A stretch of DNA of 64,000 bases from Leptodontidium sp. MPI-SDFR-AT-0119 (GCA_020726505.1 JAHLEZ010000020.1:310001-374000); one strand, 5' to 3'; positions 46,101 to 57,530 are shown, counted from the stretch's first letter. Made by a program: numbers and translations. The notes: generated by a model not told the origin, from the letters alone.

Positions 46101-46950
46101 CCTTATACCTACATTTACAAAAATAGGTAATTTAGGGGAGGCCGAATTAGTATATAACGGCGAGCTAGAAGCTATTACACAAGCCATAGAATACGCTAGT
46201 AGTACGGCGAAAGAAGGGGATAATTTTACAGTCTTTTCAGATAATCAAGCCGCTCTCTTAAGACTAAAAACTCCCTCAGATAACCCGGGGCAAAGCCAAC
46301 AAATTAGAGCTATATTAGCGTCTAAGGCTATTAATAGTCTAAATGCTAGTATAACTTTAGCTTGGGTCCCAGGTCACTCTGATATAATTGGAAATGAAAA
46401 AGCAGACAAATTAGCTAAAATAGCTACTATGTCGTCTATTAATTCTAATAATACTTCTTTTGCGTATTTAGGAGTTAAACTAAGTAGTCAAAAGAAGAAT
46501 GAAATTGGAGCTAATATAACTCAAAATATCAATTCTCAAACCCTAAAAACGTACTCTAAAAAGTATACATGCAAAATAGCTAAAAAGCTACTTTTACCTA
46601 CTAGTATTCTAAGAGAAACAAGCAGCTCTTTTTACCAATTAAAACTAGGGCATGGATACTTAAAAGCCTACTTATATAAGCTAGGGCTAGCGTCTAATAA
46701 CAAGTGTAGATGTAGTAGTATTGAAACTGCAGAACACTTATTACTTAGTTGTAAATACTATAAATTAGAGCGTAAAAAACTCTATTCTAGTATCAAAAGC
46801 AACTTAGAAATTAGGACTATTACTATTCCCGTTTTATTACATACGCAAATTGGAATTAAAGAAATACTAGTATTCTTAAAAGAGACTAGTATATGTACAA
46901 GGAAATGGCACCAAGAGAGGCTAGGGAGTGAAGAAGAAGAAGAAGATTAG
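43102..46950 (+). CDS. LINE ORF2: endonuclease, reverse transcriptase, RNase H
   Basis: 1,282 aa. The N-terminal APE-type endonuclease has LQINVNKS, AIQEPW, LLGDFNIHHPWWD and GSDHFGV. The reverse transcriptase shows FLDVKGAFDHVSK, GIPQGSPISPILF and the catalytic SYMDDLALIAS. RNase H follows with IYTDGS, NGELEAI, VFSDNQAA and WVPGHSDIIGNEKAD, the DEDD set. The C-terminal CRCSSIETAEHLLLSC is the CCHC motif usual for this clade. ORF2 starts in the +1 frame 17 nt before the ORF1 stop, so stop-restart translation is likely. All catalytic motifs are intact. Confidence 0.95.
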   Translation: MIIGLKILQINVNKSLSTTEHVLQLAIELNISILAIQEPWTIGNNIDGFRSVLHPSFKQVLPNYGSLRPRALFYVLDSISTTLAPSSPQDPDCIILDLVEYKTQLINVYNATHPESESLSSIKTLQRIGLLPDLFSNKTILLGDFNIHHPWWDPITPQSGNTGVLLDLIEKHSLSLLNTPGEGTFYRPHMEAPSVLDLTFATQGIVNQVEDWQILPDLGSDHFGVLFTITFTCSSISTSPLKVPRFNTKKTDWVKFNKSLNNYFQDFNYNPNSKYTNQELDDLGELFTRNIIQATKDSIPRSYKSIASKPWWNEDLKILRKLMQRYYRLNKASGYTLYFQELKNAKNLYFNTIKVEKRKHWNKFLEKEDSQSIFKAMSYTKNNTSSLIPSLYNLETKELESTFQQKCNIFRSTLFPEPPISAPIDLTSYISSNTWKWPLLSKAELKDSCTSKIKGKTPGPDLITQEIIIKAYLAIPEVFFITYSILINQGYHPKCWKEATGFILKKPKKPDYSKPKAYRVISLLNCLGKVSERILAKRLSYLAETTTLLHDSQIGSRLKKSAIDAALLLQTEVEINKANKLKTTTLFLDVKGAFDHVSKNRLIQVLTQLKLPISLILWISSFLENRTLQLAFDNKLEEFQIVNTGIPQGSPISPILFLIYIRDLFKSKNIKPISYMDDLALIASSKSFKKNISILEREASLLVKLGEEYSISFDIEKTELIHFFGSKNTLNITLPNNTILAPSKLVKWLGIYFDSNLKFKNHRSIRVSLAKQMFYRINRLSNITIGLSPFAIRQLYMACVTSVADYGSILWWKINCPNKAMIRPFQALQNLATKKILGVFKTAPIIPSELEAALPPPNIRLNHTSRRYILRALKLSKKHPIRLEVEKVITRANEEYDLLGILPESITTISSLVHSIYHIIDFNTLEVIRHFYFPPWEREVPYIFRISKLSKEDEAKAHLQYLQSICNSRNTSIYTDGSQTPEGCGVGYSVAVYTHTQGYPLIPTFTKIGNLGEAELVYNGELEAITQAIEYASSTAKEGDNFTVFSDNQAALLRLKTPSDNPGQSQQIRAILASKAINSLNASITLAWVPGHSDIIGNEKADKLAKIATMSSINSNNTSFAYLGVKLSSQKKNEIGANITQNINSQTLKTYSKKYTCKIAKKLLLPTSILRETSSSFYQLKLGHGYLKAYLYKLGLASNNKCRCSSIETAEHLLLSCKYYKLERKKLYSSIKSNLEIRTITIPVLLHTQIGIKEILVFLKETSICTRKWHQERLGSEEEEED

Positions 46951-47146
46951 GCTATTAGGCCTTAATTTGTACTTTCATTTAGTTATTTCCTTTGTTTTTT
47001 TGATTTTAATTTTCTTATAAGTTATAGGGAGAATGTTCCCAAATGTACAGTCGCAGTCTAATTCGAACTGAATTTTGTATATAATAATTAGCCACGCTAG
47101 TAGACTAGCCGTGCTACATAGTTTCTAACTAATACAGCACGTTAAA

Positions 47147-47174
47147 AGGAAAAAAAAAAAAAAAAAAAAAAAAA
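47147..47174 (+). other. LINE poly(A) tail
   Basis: An almost pure A-run directly before the right 12-bp duplication. It marks target-primed reverse transcription. Confidence 0.9.
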
Positions 47175-47186
47175 AAGACATCTTCC

Positions 47187-49781
47187 TTAGTAATAATATA
47201 GAATATTATATAATCTTATAGAATCTCGTATACTTTCTCTTTATATATATTCTTATACTTGTCTCCGAGTTTAGTAAAGTTTATTATGTCTCTTGTTATT
47301 AGTAGTCTTTTATCTAGTACTTTCTCGTCCTTGTCTTTGTCTTCTTCCCCTTGATTATCGTCAAGTAAGAATACTATTGTATTATTTAATAATAATTATC
47401 TTATTTAGAAATATACTATGCGCTTATACGCTTCTCGAGTAGTAGCTCGCTCTCCTTTAATGTGATTTGAAGAGTAATAACTTATCTTTATATACACGTA
47501 ATATATATCTCGAGGTAATTTTCTTTAAGTCCAGGTGAATTAAAAGTCTTACGAAAGTCTTTATTAACCGCGATAATCTTATCTCTTTTTGTACTTACTT
47601 ATTAGCTTTAAAGTCCCTCGGTAATCATTTCTTCCCTAGAAACTCACTCTTTGTTTTGGGAACGACTTCGAATGTACTCTCGTTCCGGTATAAGTCTTAT
47701 TAACGTAAAACTGGCCTAAAGTATTTAAATCTTCTAAATCGTCGTAATACTATTATTGTCCCTTAGTAAAGTAGGCTCGCTTGTTATTATAACGACGGCT
47801 AAAGTTACTTATTATTATATAAAGTTATACGTATAAGCCTTCGTAAGTTATTAGTAGCCGAATCGTAACGTAATCTACTATTAAGTGATCTCTAATAACG
47901 GCAATTAGCTGTCGTCAGAGGTCCTCTTTGTGTTAATAACCTGTAATTCGTTTTTAAGTATGCCACAAGCGATTTATTACGATTTCCAAACATTCTATTA
48001 TCGATTTCGTTAGGTTCAGTGACATCGCGGTAGTTAGCTTTATATTATTCTACTTGTCTAAGTATTCGAGTTCCTTCTTAGGTATATTATAGTGTTCCTT
48101 AATAAGTGTAGTTAAAGTTCGGAAATTATAATCCCTGCCTAATAACCTCTCGTAGAAGTACTTTAAAGTATCGTCCTTAAGTATCGTGGAAAATATATAT
48201 TTATACGATCTCTAGTTAATGCCGACTTTCTAGTAGTTCTCGAAGAAGATATTAATCTTTTCTTTAAGGACTTTATCTCTTTTCCCTCCGAACTTCGTCG
48301 ATTTGTCGTAGATCTTTATTAAGTCGATTTGCTTGCGAGAATCTAATCTCTCCTCGTCTCTACTGTCCTCGAAGTCTCCTCGAAGTACTAGATGTTCTTC
48401 TGATGTAAAACGAGGGTATATACTAAATGTTTAAGGTTCCCTTAGATCTTGTCTCTATATACTTTCTTGTGTTACTCGTTCCCTCTTGTAAGGGATCTTA
48501 TATTATTGAGTATAACTTTAAATAAGTAAATTATACGTACGGCGGAACTCCTCGTATAATTCCCGTGAGTAAATTCGGGATTAGTTTGTGTCTTACTGTC
48601 TAATAGCTCTTCGTTCTAAGTTATGTCGATCGCGTACTTTTAGTCTATATTGACTTTAGTTCTATATATAAATCTTATCTCGGAGTAATCGATCTCTTTC
48701 TTCCTTATCCCGTAATACTTACCTCGCGATTTCTTCTTATTTGTCTTAGGAATCCCTGACATCTCGCGGTTTGCTCGTGACATAGTCTGTTTTATCTAAA
48801 TAAGTGTTTCGTAATGCCTCGGGATTATTTAAGTCGATCGCTCCCCTTATCTCGATAGATTCTCGTAGGATGTCCTCTTCTTATTAACGTTATAGAGTTA
48901 ATATTAGTGTTAGTGTCTTGTTTTCTTTAATTTACTAAAGTTTAAGTCTAATCTATTTAAGGTCCTTTCTTTATATCGCTCTCTTTTAATCCTCGGTCTA
49001 CACGTACTATTCTTCTTCCGTAAGAGTTTAGTAAAGGCAACTAGAAATCGTCGATCTTTTCTTCGAGTTCTAAGCCACAAATACTCCTCGTTGTCGTAGG
49101 AATGTCTTAAGCTAGTTCCTTAAGACGGTTGTGATCTTATCGAAATCCGCTATCGTCTAATCTTCGAATTAGATTTGAAACATCATTTACAGCTCGTCTT
49201 GTCACACTTACTTAGATTCTTATTAAGCGAAGTAAGTTAATATATATATATTCGCGATCTCAGTCGTAATCTCTTTGCTTAATATAAGGTCTCGTAACTA
49301 TTGTTCTAGTAAAAATAAGTATACGATGCCCGTTAGTAGTTTTATCTCATGTGATCTCGCTCTTTCGTCTTAAAGGTTTCTCTCTTATCCTCCGATTCCG
49401 TTTTGTGGCGTTTCTCTCTCCAATAATCGCGTAGTTTCTCGTCGTCTTACTGTCTCTATAGAAGGGCCTTCGTTTCTCGTAGGCTAAATCCCTTCTCCTT
49501 CTAGCCTCGGCTCCTCTATTAGTCCCCGGTTTACTGGTTATTCGGAATCTCTAACTATTGTGACGAATCGTCGAAAGTGTTCGTCTAAGTTATATAATAC
49601 GTGATAGACGTAAACCTTACGAAGTAACTAGTACTCCCGCTCAGTTCTTAGAATTTGGTACCGTCTTTTTAAAAGACGCGGGTTAAATTCCCTTAATACG
49701 AAAATTAAAGACTAACTTCGACTTCGTCTCTTCTTCCGTAAGATTCCTTACTTACTATAGTTCTTATAAACCACTAATTAG
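47187..49781 (-). pseudogene. RIP-ruined Copia gag and 5' region
   Basis: Minus-strand reading shows gag-like stretches, for example YYDDLEDLNTLGQFYVNKTY near 47700 and PYIKQRDYDRDREYIY near 49260. Together with 38151-41370 it forms one minus-strand Copia body split by the LINE: the 12-bp duplication is continuous with both sides. Confidence 0.55.
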
Positions 49782-50050
49782 TGTTAGAATCACTAAGTAA
49801 AGTGTTTCTTGTTTAGTAGTGACACGGCAAATATAAGTAAAGCTTTACTCTTGATTCGTAGTTGTATTTTGTGTGTGTCCTTTCTCTCTTCGAGTAGAGA
49901 ACGATTCTATGTACTCGAGATCGGGGAATTACGGTATAACCGTAATCTCCCTGACTCTCGTGGCAAGCTAGCAAAGGCTAACTTGCAGGGAGATTCCAGA
50001 CCCGACATTATGCGTACGAGTCAGCTGATTCTCCTCCCTTATTTCCGACA
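49782..50050. repeat. LTR of the second Copia-type family, copy 2, at the island edge
   Basis: 269 bp, TGTTAGAATC...TTTCCGACA. It is the 5' LTR of the minus-strand Copia body if that reading is right. Its right end abuts the HET gene directly. The flank GTATC does not match the GTGAT left of copy 1. Confidence 0.75.
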
Positions 50051-51588
50051 GTATCTTCAGCCCTTTCAATAGTCCTGCAATCGAGAAAGAACTTGTTCTT
50101 TCCAAACATGAGAACACGTCTCGCTAATCGCTCTTCTTGAAAAGTCCATCCTCGACTGATCCACTTGCTGTCAAAGATTTCGGACATTTTCTCCGTCCCT
50201 CTTCGGCGCCGAGAGCGGAGGCTGAATTGGCCGTCATCGATGCCGAAGACCTGCGATTGGACATTGACGTCGCAAGAGAGTTGGTTGGGTTCGCGGTAGA
50301 GGAAACTGTCGTGGCATGAAGAGCCAACGGCTGCGACTACAGTGAGGTAGGCATTGCTGAATATATCTCCCATTCTGCTGGACTCGATTTGCCAATCTTC
50401 CGTGTCGTCTTGTATGATGCACAGGCTGTCGATCCAGATATATTGGATTTTGAGAGTTCGTGCTACAGTGACAGCGTCTTGAACTGCAAGCGGCATTGTG
50501 CTGAACTTGATGGCTCTCAATCTCTCCTGTATTGTGGAGTGCGTTGTCTTGAGAAGCCTGCGTGACTCTTCGACCGAGCCCCAGCAGTAGCTAAGTGCCA
50601 TATATTTAGAGCTATCTTTCTGCCGGCGTTCTGTTTCTGAGAATGTGTCGGTCAATACAAGTCGTACTTGAACTCCTGTTTCCGGGTTTCCGACATCGAG
50701 GAGTCGTGTAGGCAAAAAATTGGAGCTCCCTGCTAGTTCCATCGAGGAATGTATCGAGCACCACTCATGATCGCGATCACACTCATCCATCCATCGTCTG
50801 ATATTCGAAACATTAGTATCTGATAAAGGAGACGAATCGAGAGACTTCCGATGGATGTTCAACAATTTTGCAAGTGAATTGTTCTGGTCTGCAAACATTT
50901 CAAACTGGAGCTCGACCAACGGAAGTACCAGCTCTGTTTCTATCAATTTCGCAACTTGTTCTAATCCAGGACCAAATTTCAATGAGAACATTCCGCCAAG
51001 GGAGACAGAGTGTACATTCCAGGTCTTCAAATTCTCTTGTCCGGCGGCCCATGGGGACGTGTCTTTGACATAAGCGAATTTGTTGAGTCGAACATCCACT
51101 GTGACGGGGATGTGTGTTTCATCTTCAAAAATGGCAGCGAGGCCCAACCATGGCCAGGGACACGAATCCAGTGACCTCCGTACCCCTTGTTGTATGAGCA
51201 GGCAGAATGGGCATGAACCGCAGAGCAGTGTCGTACCAAGCTCCCATTCTGGAATGGCAAGTCGTCCTGAAATGCCTTCCGGGCCGATGATAAAACCAGC
51301 ATTATAAATAAAGCGGATCTCAATATCTCGAGCTAGCGGCTTTTTGTCATCGTTCTTAGAAAGGAAACACAAGTCGCTATAATCAAGAACTAGAAGTTCA
51401 GAACTCGCTGTGCAAAGTGCAGACATCGCATAGCAGAACAACAGAGTTGTGAGCAAACTAAAATGATTGGAAAGTGCTAGAGTCTGGTTGTGCTGAGATA
51501 GTTGAGATAATTGGATGGTTGAAAATGTTGGAAGGATGAGAAATGAAGTTGAGCTGCCTGAAAAGCCCAATCCTGACGCACGGCGCAA
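50008..51588 (-). pseudogene. HET-domain protein, C-terminus removed by an LTR
   Basis: The open frame is 526 codons from 51588. The more likely start is the Met at 51426 (MSALCTASSE), because the preceding 54 residues look like an untranslated leader. The HET domain is present: YMALSYCWGSVEE, IQYIWIDSLCIIQDD, GDIFSNAYLTVVAA and WISRGWTFQEERLARRVLMF. HET proteins trigger incompatibility-type cell death in fungi. Host sequence ends at 50051, right after RTIERAEDT. The last 13 codons before the stop at 50008 are LTR sequence, so the usual C-terminal part of such proteins is missing. The rest of the gene is not found to the left. The gene is divergent from the 51944 gene. Confidence 0.85.
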
Positions 51589-51943
51589 GAACAGGCTGAT
51601 GATTGGCTACGTAGACGACACACAATGGGGGTGCAGTTGCAAGCGCTTCAAAGACTCAGCCTCGCTTCAGGAAGTATATCTGGTTTCCTTCTCTCCCTCG
51701 TGATCATTCATTCACGTATAATTCGCTTCTCAGCACAAGGTCGGCAGCGCATCACAGCAACACACTGCATCCCATAAAACAGTCGCGGTTTTCACTAGGC
51801 GCAACTACAAGCAGTGACCAGGCTGTGATCTAATACTTGTGGATACCGTTCACCGGTTGCAAGGCTCTGACCGAAGGCTTCTAGACGTACCCGGATTTGA
51901 CAGATCGACCTTCGCTAGGCTTCATTAAGTCGAAAAAGAGGCA
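51589..51943. promoter_or_regulatory. Shared divergent upstream region
   Basis: 355 bp between the HET gene (minus) and the plus-strand gene. It must hold the promoters of both. I could not identify a specific site. Confidence 0.4.
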
Positions 51944-53967
51944 ATGGCCGAAGTAGCGGAGCCGCCAAACGTAGTTGAACTTGAAGACATACATGTCCCA
52001 AACACCAGTGAGTACTCTAGTCCTGCGCGATGGACCTTGAAACTGAGAATCGAGGGTCACTCGCAGAACATCCCTCGGGCCTAGATGAAGACCATGGAAG
52101 ACCTGAAGAAAAACCTACGGCACAGGTTGAGATACCAGTGCCAATCGAGGAATTGGTGACTATTCCTATCATGAAACTCCAACAGCTCGTCGAATTTTGT
52201 GCCCAGGTTCTACGTGAAAGCAGAGCCCGAGAATCCCCTACTTAAGATCTTGAATTGGGAACCATGGCAAGCATATCTCCTGCCATTCCGATTGTTCCAG
52301 CTTCGGACGGACTTGACTATGTATATACACAGAAGGACTTCGAACCTCTGGACCTGCTTTTTCCCATGGCTTCTGTGAGCCAGCAGTCCAAAACGGAGAT
52401 GGACAAAATATGGGAGAGTATCGAGGGCTTCGTTTTTGATGAGTGCTTTGCTACGCAATTTAATTTTGATTCGGAAAGACAAGGTTTGTCCCAGGCGACT
52501 TCGGTGTTACTTTCGTGCAAGAGCGTTGCAGACCTCAGCCTCCTCTTCAGAGAGAGAATCGGTGATATGGTACTGAGTGTTGAACCACTACATGAGCTCT
52601 TGAGCGGCAGCCCAGAGTCACCATTTTACAAGGCGCTTAAGGAGGAAGAGATCAAGATCATGGTTGCTGTCTGCGTGTACGGAGCTATTTATGGGCAATG
52701 GACGAATGCAATCGGTAAGATACTCCAAGGCTGTTACAGTTGTGGAGTTTTGGATAAACCAGCTATCTCAGACTCAGACACATACTTGATTCATATCAAG
52801 CTTATTGTGATTTACTCCTGCTACTTCAATCGGATCCACGCATTACAGAGTCTGCCATTCGATACCGCTTACGTGGGGCCACCAAGCTTCGAAACATCGT
52901 CATATACTGTTTTCCAAGGACTAAAAAGAAATAATGGGCTTGAGGGACTCTTCTCGGGACGTTCTCTGAAGGCAATACTTGGATTATCTGTGACCGACCT
53001 TTATCGAATATTGCATCTGGCAGATTCCGATCAGCATTCTGATCAAGCAACTGACGCCGCGGTTGGCGACACATTCCGAGTTGACGACCTCAACGTCAAG
53101 GCCATACGATCACTGGGGAAAATCCGTGTTGTGTGGACGCTTTCGCTGGAGAAACACCTTCTCCTGGATCTCGCAAGAATGACCCTCTACATTGTTTGGC
53201 ATGTCCCAGCATTACCTGCGCAGTCCTTTATAGGCAGGTGGGACAAGATGTGAGCAATCGGGCGTGTTTTGCTACCCTCGATTTACTGACAAGAAAACAT
53301 AGAGCATGCTCGACGATTGACAAGGGCTTCTGTGGAAGTAGCCGAGGTCGTGCTGGCGTCCCCGTGGCTGGATTTGCTTTGAGCTACGAAGTGAATAAAA
53401 CCTGGGCAATTCTCTTCGCTACAGACGCGCGGGAAAAGAACAGAAAGGAGGACTATAAATTCGTCGACGACGAAGAGCTTACCAAGAACTATCGTATTGA
53501 CGCATACGAACAGATGGAAACATATAATGCCATGCGTGAAATTCATCTTGACAGCATCGGTTCCTTAGGGTTCCGAGAAAGAGAGGGAGGATATAAATCA
53601 GGTGCTTTTACAAAAGAGTTGATCCCATACGCCCAATTCCCAATATTCGAAACTCGCCTTCGCCAGCTTCGGTTCTACATGGATTCCCAGAAGCCGCGAG
53701 GAATCCGTCAGTTGTGGAAAGACAAGAGAGACACATTGAACTACGTATGTCTTTCTCTCGGAGACCAGATTCCCAACGTTCTATCTTCTTGATTATGTTT
53801 CCTGGCTAGTTGTCAACCTACTGACACACTGAGCTGACCATCTTCTGCAGTATACGTTCTGGGGCGTTATAATTTTTGGATTCTTGAGTATCTTCCTAGC
53901 GTTCTTCTCATTAGCGGTCAGTATTGCGCAGACTGTTGCTTCGTTCAAGGCTTTGAATGCTTCGTGA
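51944..53967 (+). pseudogene. Hypothetical membrane-anchored protein next to HET, one in-frame stop
   Basis: Exons 51944-52007, 52067-53237, 53303-53744 and 53851-53967 join in phase (introns 59, 65 and 106 nt) to 597 codons. A TAA at 52243-52245 interrupts the frame; from 52246 it is open to the end. CAA to TAA would explain the stop. Alternatively the gene starts at ATG 52255 and the upstream frame is a separate short ORF. The C-terminus (FYMDSQKPRGIRQLWKDKRD, then YTFWGVIIFGFLSIFLAFFS) is a motif common in fungal HET-linked proteins: a basic stretch and then one membrane helix. The rest has no known domain. Confidence 0.65.
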
Positions 53968-55348
53968 TGCGGGTGAAGTGGCTGTGCTTAGGAAAGCATA
54001 CCAATTAAGATGTTAGTTTGGAGCAAGATGGGTGGATGCTTGTGGGACTCGAGACCGAGGGGGGAGGGGGCCTGGGGCTTCTGGGAACATATGAAAATGG
54101 AATATATGAGGGATGGGGTATGGTCAACATTACTTGATTTCGATTTCATTGGTTTGGGTTATCGTCACCGTCTGGTCAGAACTACGAGGGCGCGGAAGGC
54201 AGTAGAAGAGAGGAGAGCCAAGGGAATTTGTTTCATTAAACTAAACTAGAATTAATCTTAAGTGCCTATGGTATGACGGAATGTGTAATTAGTTCCCCTT
54301 CTTCCCACCACAACTCATCCTAAACCCCACCCGCAATCTAAAGCCAGAGGTCCTTGATATATTACACAAAACTCGATGGAAATTGCACGACAATCAGCTC
54401 GGAACATACAATCAAGAAGTGAAAGGTAGGATGTGGAAGTACACACAATAAAGCAACACCTATCCAAATAAACTGTAGTCCTGCATTAGTTCAACCACCC
54501 CTTACACCACAGTCAAAGACCAAAGATGCAGGGAAAATGGCCTACTAACACCCACTGCGACGAGAACGCTCAGGACTAGAGTGGGCGCTTCCCTCGCTCG
54601 CCGAAAACGAAGCGAAGGAAACCCCTGTCTGACGAACACCTGACAGGGAAGGTGGAGAGAAGTGAGGACCACCACTCGGGTTGTTGGGAGGGAGTGGTGA
54701 GGAGGTATGGTAGGAGGGATGCCTGAGCCTTCTCGGGAGCAGCAGGTCATCGGAACCATGATGAGGGAGTGAGGGAGGAAGTATGTGTGGTGTGAGGTGT
54801 GAGGCGTGAAGAGGTGGGTGGGGAGGTGTCGTAATAAGAGGAAGGATTTGTCGGGCATGAAGAACAGGGCTTTGCCTTCTCGGGAGCTGCCACTGTCTTT
54901 GTCGTTGATGATGATGTCCAGAATTCTGAGGAGAGGAGGAGGAGGTGACTTGACTGTGACTGTGACTTTGACTTTGACTTGACTCTGGCTCCTCAGGGGA
55001 CTGTCGAGGATGGGGATGTATGGAAGAACCTAATGCTATGAGATGTCAGTGTTGATCATTGATTGAGGGCATAGGATGGACTACGGTATAGACGACCCTA
55101 ATCTGCCTTGATCCATTTATGTCGTCGGGTGTTCGGATGGGTATGGACCTATGAGTTAGCAAAGCAAATCATCCTACCTTGAAGTGTCGAGAAGCCGAGT
55201 GGTCGAAGTCGAAGTCGGGAGGTCGAAATCGGAGTCGGAGTGGGAGTCGAATGTCCGAGCCGAGTCAAGTCAAGTTCAGCCAAGTCAGTCAAGATCAGTC
55301 AGCGGTCAGAAGAAGTCGAAGAGAAGAATCCACATCCAAGAAGTCGTC
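53968..55348. other. Intergenic, no gene seen
   Basis: Only short frames with biased composition. A (TGACTT/TGACTG)n repeat lies at about 54949-54985. It contains the 3' flanks of two convergent genes. Confidence 0.5.
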
Positions 55349-56020
55349 TCAAGTAAAGAAGTCAGTCCTTGTCACAGCATGGCAACGAGAAGCCTTCGAA
55401 GCCCTACGAGTAGGGACCTGGAAGACGGGTTGTCTAGCGGAGAGGGTGACGGCGAGGGCGGGACGGACATCGCGCAGCCAAGTGTTGCGCTCGACGGGAT
55501 CACGACGACAATCGAAGCACTCGTTGTCGCGTCTGAGATTCCCGCAGCGAGGGCGGTGGGGAGCGATGTGGGTGGGAGGGAGGTAGACACCGAGATGTTT
55601 GACCATCTTGATGGAACCGTCGGGGTAAACAAGACCACATTTCGCGCCAGGAGTGTGAGGACCACAGCTCTTGGGGCTAACGGGCTTGAGAGAAGAGGAG
55701 GAAGAGACATCATAGTAGCGGACTGAGACCAGGTCTGAGTCTGCATCGGTGTCGAGGGTGATGAAGCGGACGGACTTCTTGGATGGGAGAGAGGAGGATC
55801 GGACTGTGGAGGGATGGTTAGGATGTCAACAGGGAGGCAATTGGAGAAGGGTGGACTTACAGCATGATCGCAGAGCTGGAGCGACAGACTCTGGAGCAGC
55901 GGTAGAGGGCGAAGGTGCAGACAAATCGTGAGTTGTTTGTCTGGTGCGAGAAGCGTAGGTGATAAAGGCAACAGCCACGACCGCAAGGATAGCGATCGAG
56001 CAGTAGGTGAAGGAAGTCAT
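55349..56020 (-). CDS. Small membrane-anchored or secreted Cys-containing protein
   Basis: Exons 56020-55861 and 55803-55349, intron 57 nt (GTAAGT...CACAG), 204 aa. Residues 4-22 form a hydrophobic segment (YCSIAILAVVAVAFITYA), a signal peptide or anchor, followed by a Ser/Thr/Pro stretch. The C-terminal half has six Cys, including CGPHTPGAKC and CGNLRRDNECFDC, possibly disulfide-bonded. A KSVRF stretch follows the linker. I do not recognise the family. Larger overlapping frames on both strands here are shadows. Confidence 0.6.
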
Positions 56021-57530
56021 CGTGGCGGTATTTTAGGTAAAGGTGTGTGTGGTAGGAGAAGCCAAACAACGGGGAGATGAGGAGGGTAAAGTGTGAAGGA
56101 GGTGGTAGCTGTCGAAAAGAGGGATGAGACTCTATTCGACGGAACCAAGTACACAACTAGTGATCAGTCCAAGAGAAAGAATCTGCGTGGATGATGAAGC
56201 GTTGTGGTACTGGAGAGGAAAGGAAGGAAAAATCAACAGGGCAACCGGCGGGCGAAGTAAATAAAGGCGTGCGGGTGTGCGCCCGCTCACTAGCGCCAAG
56301 TCGCGTGATGAAGCTATTCCCAGCAGCGACGGTGACCTCATGCGATTTTTGGCCAAGGGCTGCACGGCGAGGGGGATAAGTACGAACCATTTAGACTGAT
56401 TGGTGATGGCTATATAAGAAAAGAGGGTTTCATTGAATAATTATTTTCAAGTGTCCGGAGGTTTTAAGGCCATATGCTGCTCTAAGCAGCGTCAAAGTGA
56501 TGCAGCATGATCACATGCCCGGGCTACGAGATCTAGACATTAATATGATAAGAAGAACATGAGACCTTGGGATTGTTGAATGTTGAAAATATGAAAGCCG
56601 TATCCTCTCAAGCAGGTCTACATCGAAGTCAATAGCAAAGTGCAGTGCCTCCCGAGAGTAATTCGTTGACATCCTCCACCGCAACCAACGGAAAACTGCA
56701 AGACGCACAAGATGGCCGACAAATGCAAACGTCCAAATAAAGATATCGCGCTATATCAATCACAACAAAGAATCAGCATCCGTGAAAAAGAAGTAAACAG
56801 TCAAGCGAGCCGCATAAAAGTACAAAGCCCGATTTACACGTAAAACGTAAAACGCAACTATCAAGGAGCCCTGCGAAGTTACATATCAAGAAGCATGCAC
56901 ATTGCACAGGTAAACAAACGATCGGCTTCTGTCGTACATCTCTTCGATTGCTATGTTCTGAAACAGCCTACTTTAGCCGAAGGAGGATAAACAGGGTGGG
57001 GTATTTTTAAAAAGAGGAAGTAAAAGCACCAGCAGCAGTCAAAACGATATAGCAAGCAAATCTCAAGAACGATTCGAGGTAGAAGTAGAATAAGATTGAA
57101 GTGTCGATGCAGATACTGCTCTGTGTCAAGCATATGAATCAACACGAAGAACTAAAGCTTCCACCAAAATGGAATCCAGTGGAAGAATCTAAACCTATAC
57201 CATGAAGTAGAATCGGAAAACTAAGGCATTTAAGCGTCAAGCGAAGCAGAAGGAAGCAAGGAAGCAAGGAAGCCAAAGCCCCTTGAAGGGAAAATAAAAA
57301 ATCAAGCACGAAACAAAACAAAGCAAAAACACGCAAGGGAAATGACAATGTATCATTCATTCACGCAGTAGCCAAGTCAGCCAGCCAGTAAGTAAGCCGA
57401 AGAAAGCGCAACTCGTCAGTCTATCATACATGCTACAAATCTGCCCTCTACATATCCATTCCCACCCACCCAACCATCACACTCTTACTCAATTCTCTCT
57501 ACATGCTTCCATCCATCTCAAGCGGATTGC
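56021..57530. other. Intergenic, no gene seen
   Basis: 1.5 kb of normal composition. Frames are short (up to 99 codons) and unsupported. It includes the upstream region of the 55349 gene and the 3' flank of Ssr4. There is an AAGGAAGC repeat near 57245-57272. Confidence 0.5.

Larger units (their letters stand above)
41383..47174 (+). mobile_element. Tad1-like LINE, apparently complete
   Basis: 5,792 bp including a poly(A) tail (about 47147-47174). It is flanked by a 12-bp direct repeat AAGACATCTTCC (41371-41382 and 47175-47186). It has two long ORFs, a 146-bp 5' leader and a 196-bp 3' UTR. It has no internal stops and normal composition inside a heavily mutated Copia body. It is therefore younger than that RIP event. 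Confidence 0.95.
13560..50050. repeat. 36-kb transposon island with RIP-degraded sequence
   Basis: From about 13560 the sequence turns strongly AT-rich and fills with TTA/TAA words. It stays so to 50050, except where young elements (Copia, piggyBac, LINE, LTR pieces) restore normal composition. Differences between repeat copies are almost all C/T or G/A. That is the RIP pattern, as opposed to ordinary decay with indels. The right boundary is sharp and lies inside a HET gene. Confidence 0.85.

Noticed and set aside
35335..50050. The LTRs at 35335 and 49782 as the two ends of one simple element
   Set aside because: The flanks GTGAT and GTATC do not match and the content between them is mixed in strand; they may belong to different insertions.
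55179..55726. Plus-strand Arg/Ser-rich frames near 55.2-55.7 kb
   Set aside because: Antisense of the spliced minus-strand gene; the Arg/Ser richness comes from reversed Pro/Ser codons and simple repeats.
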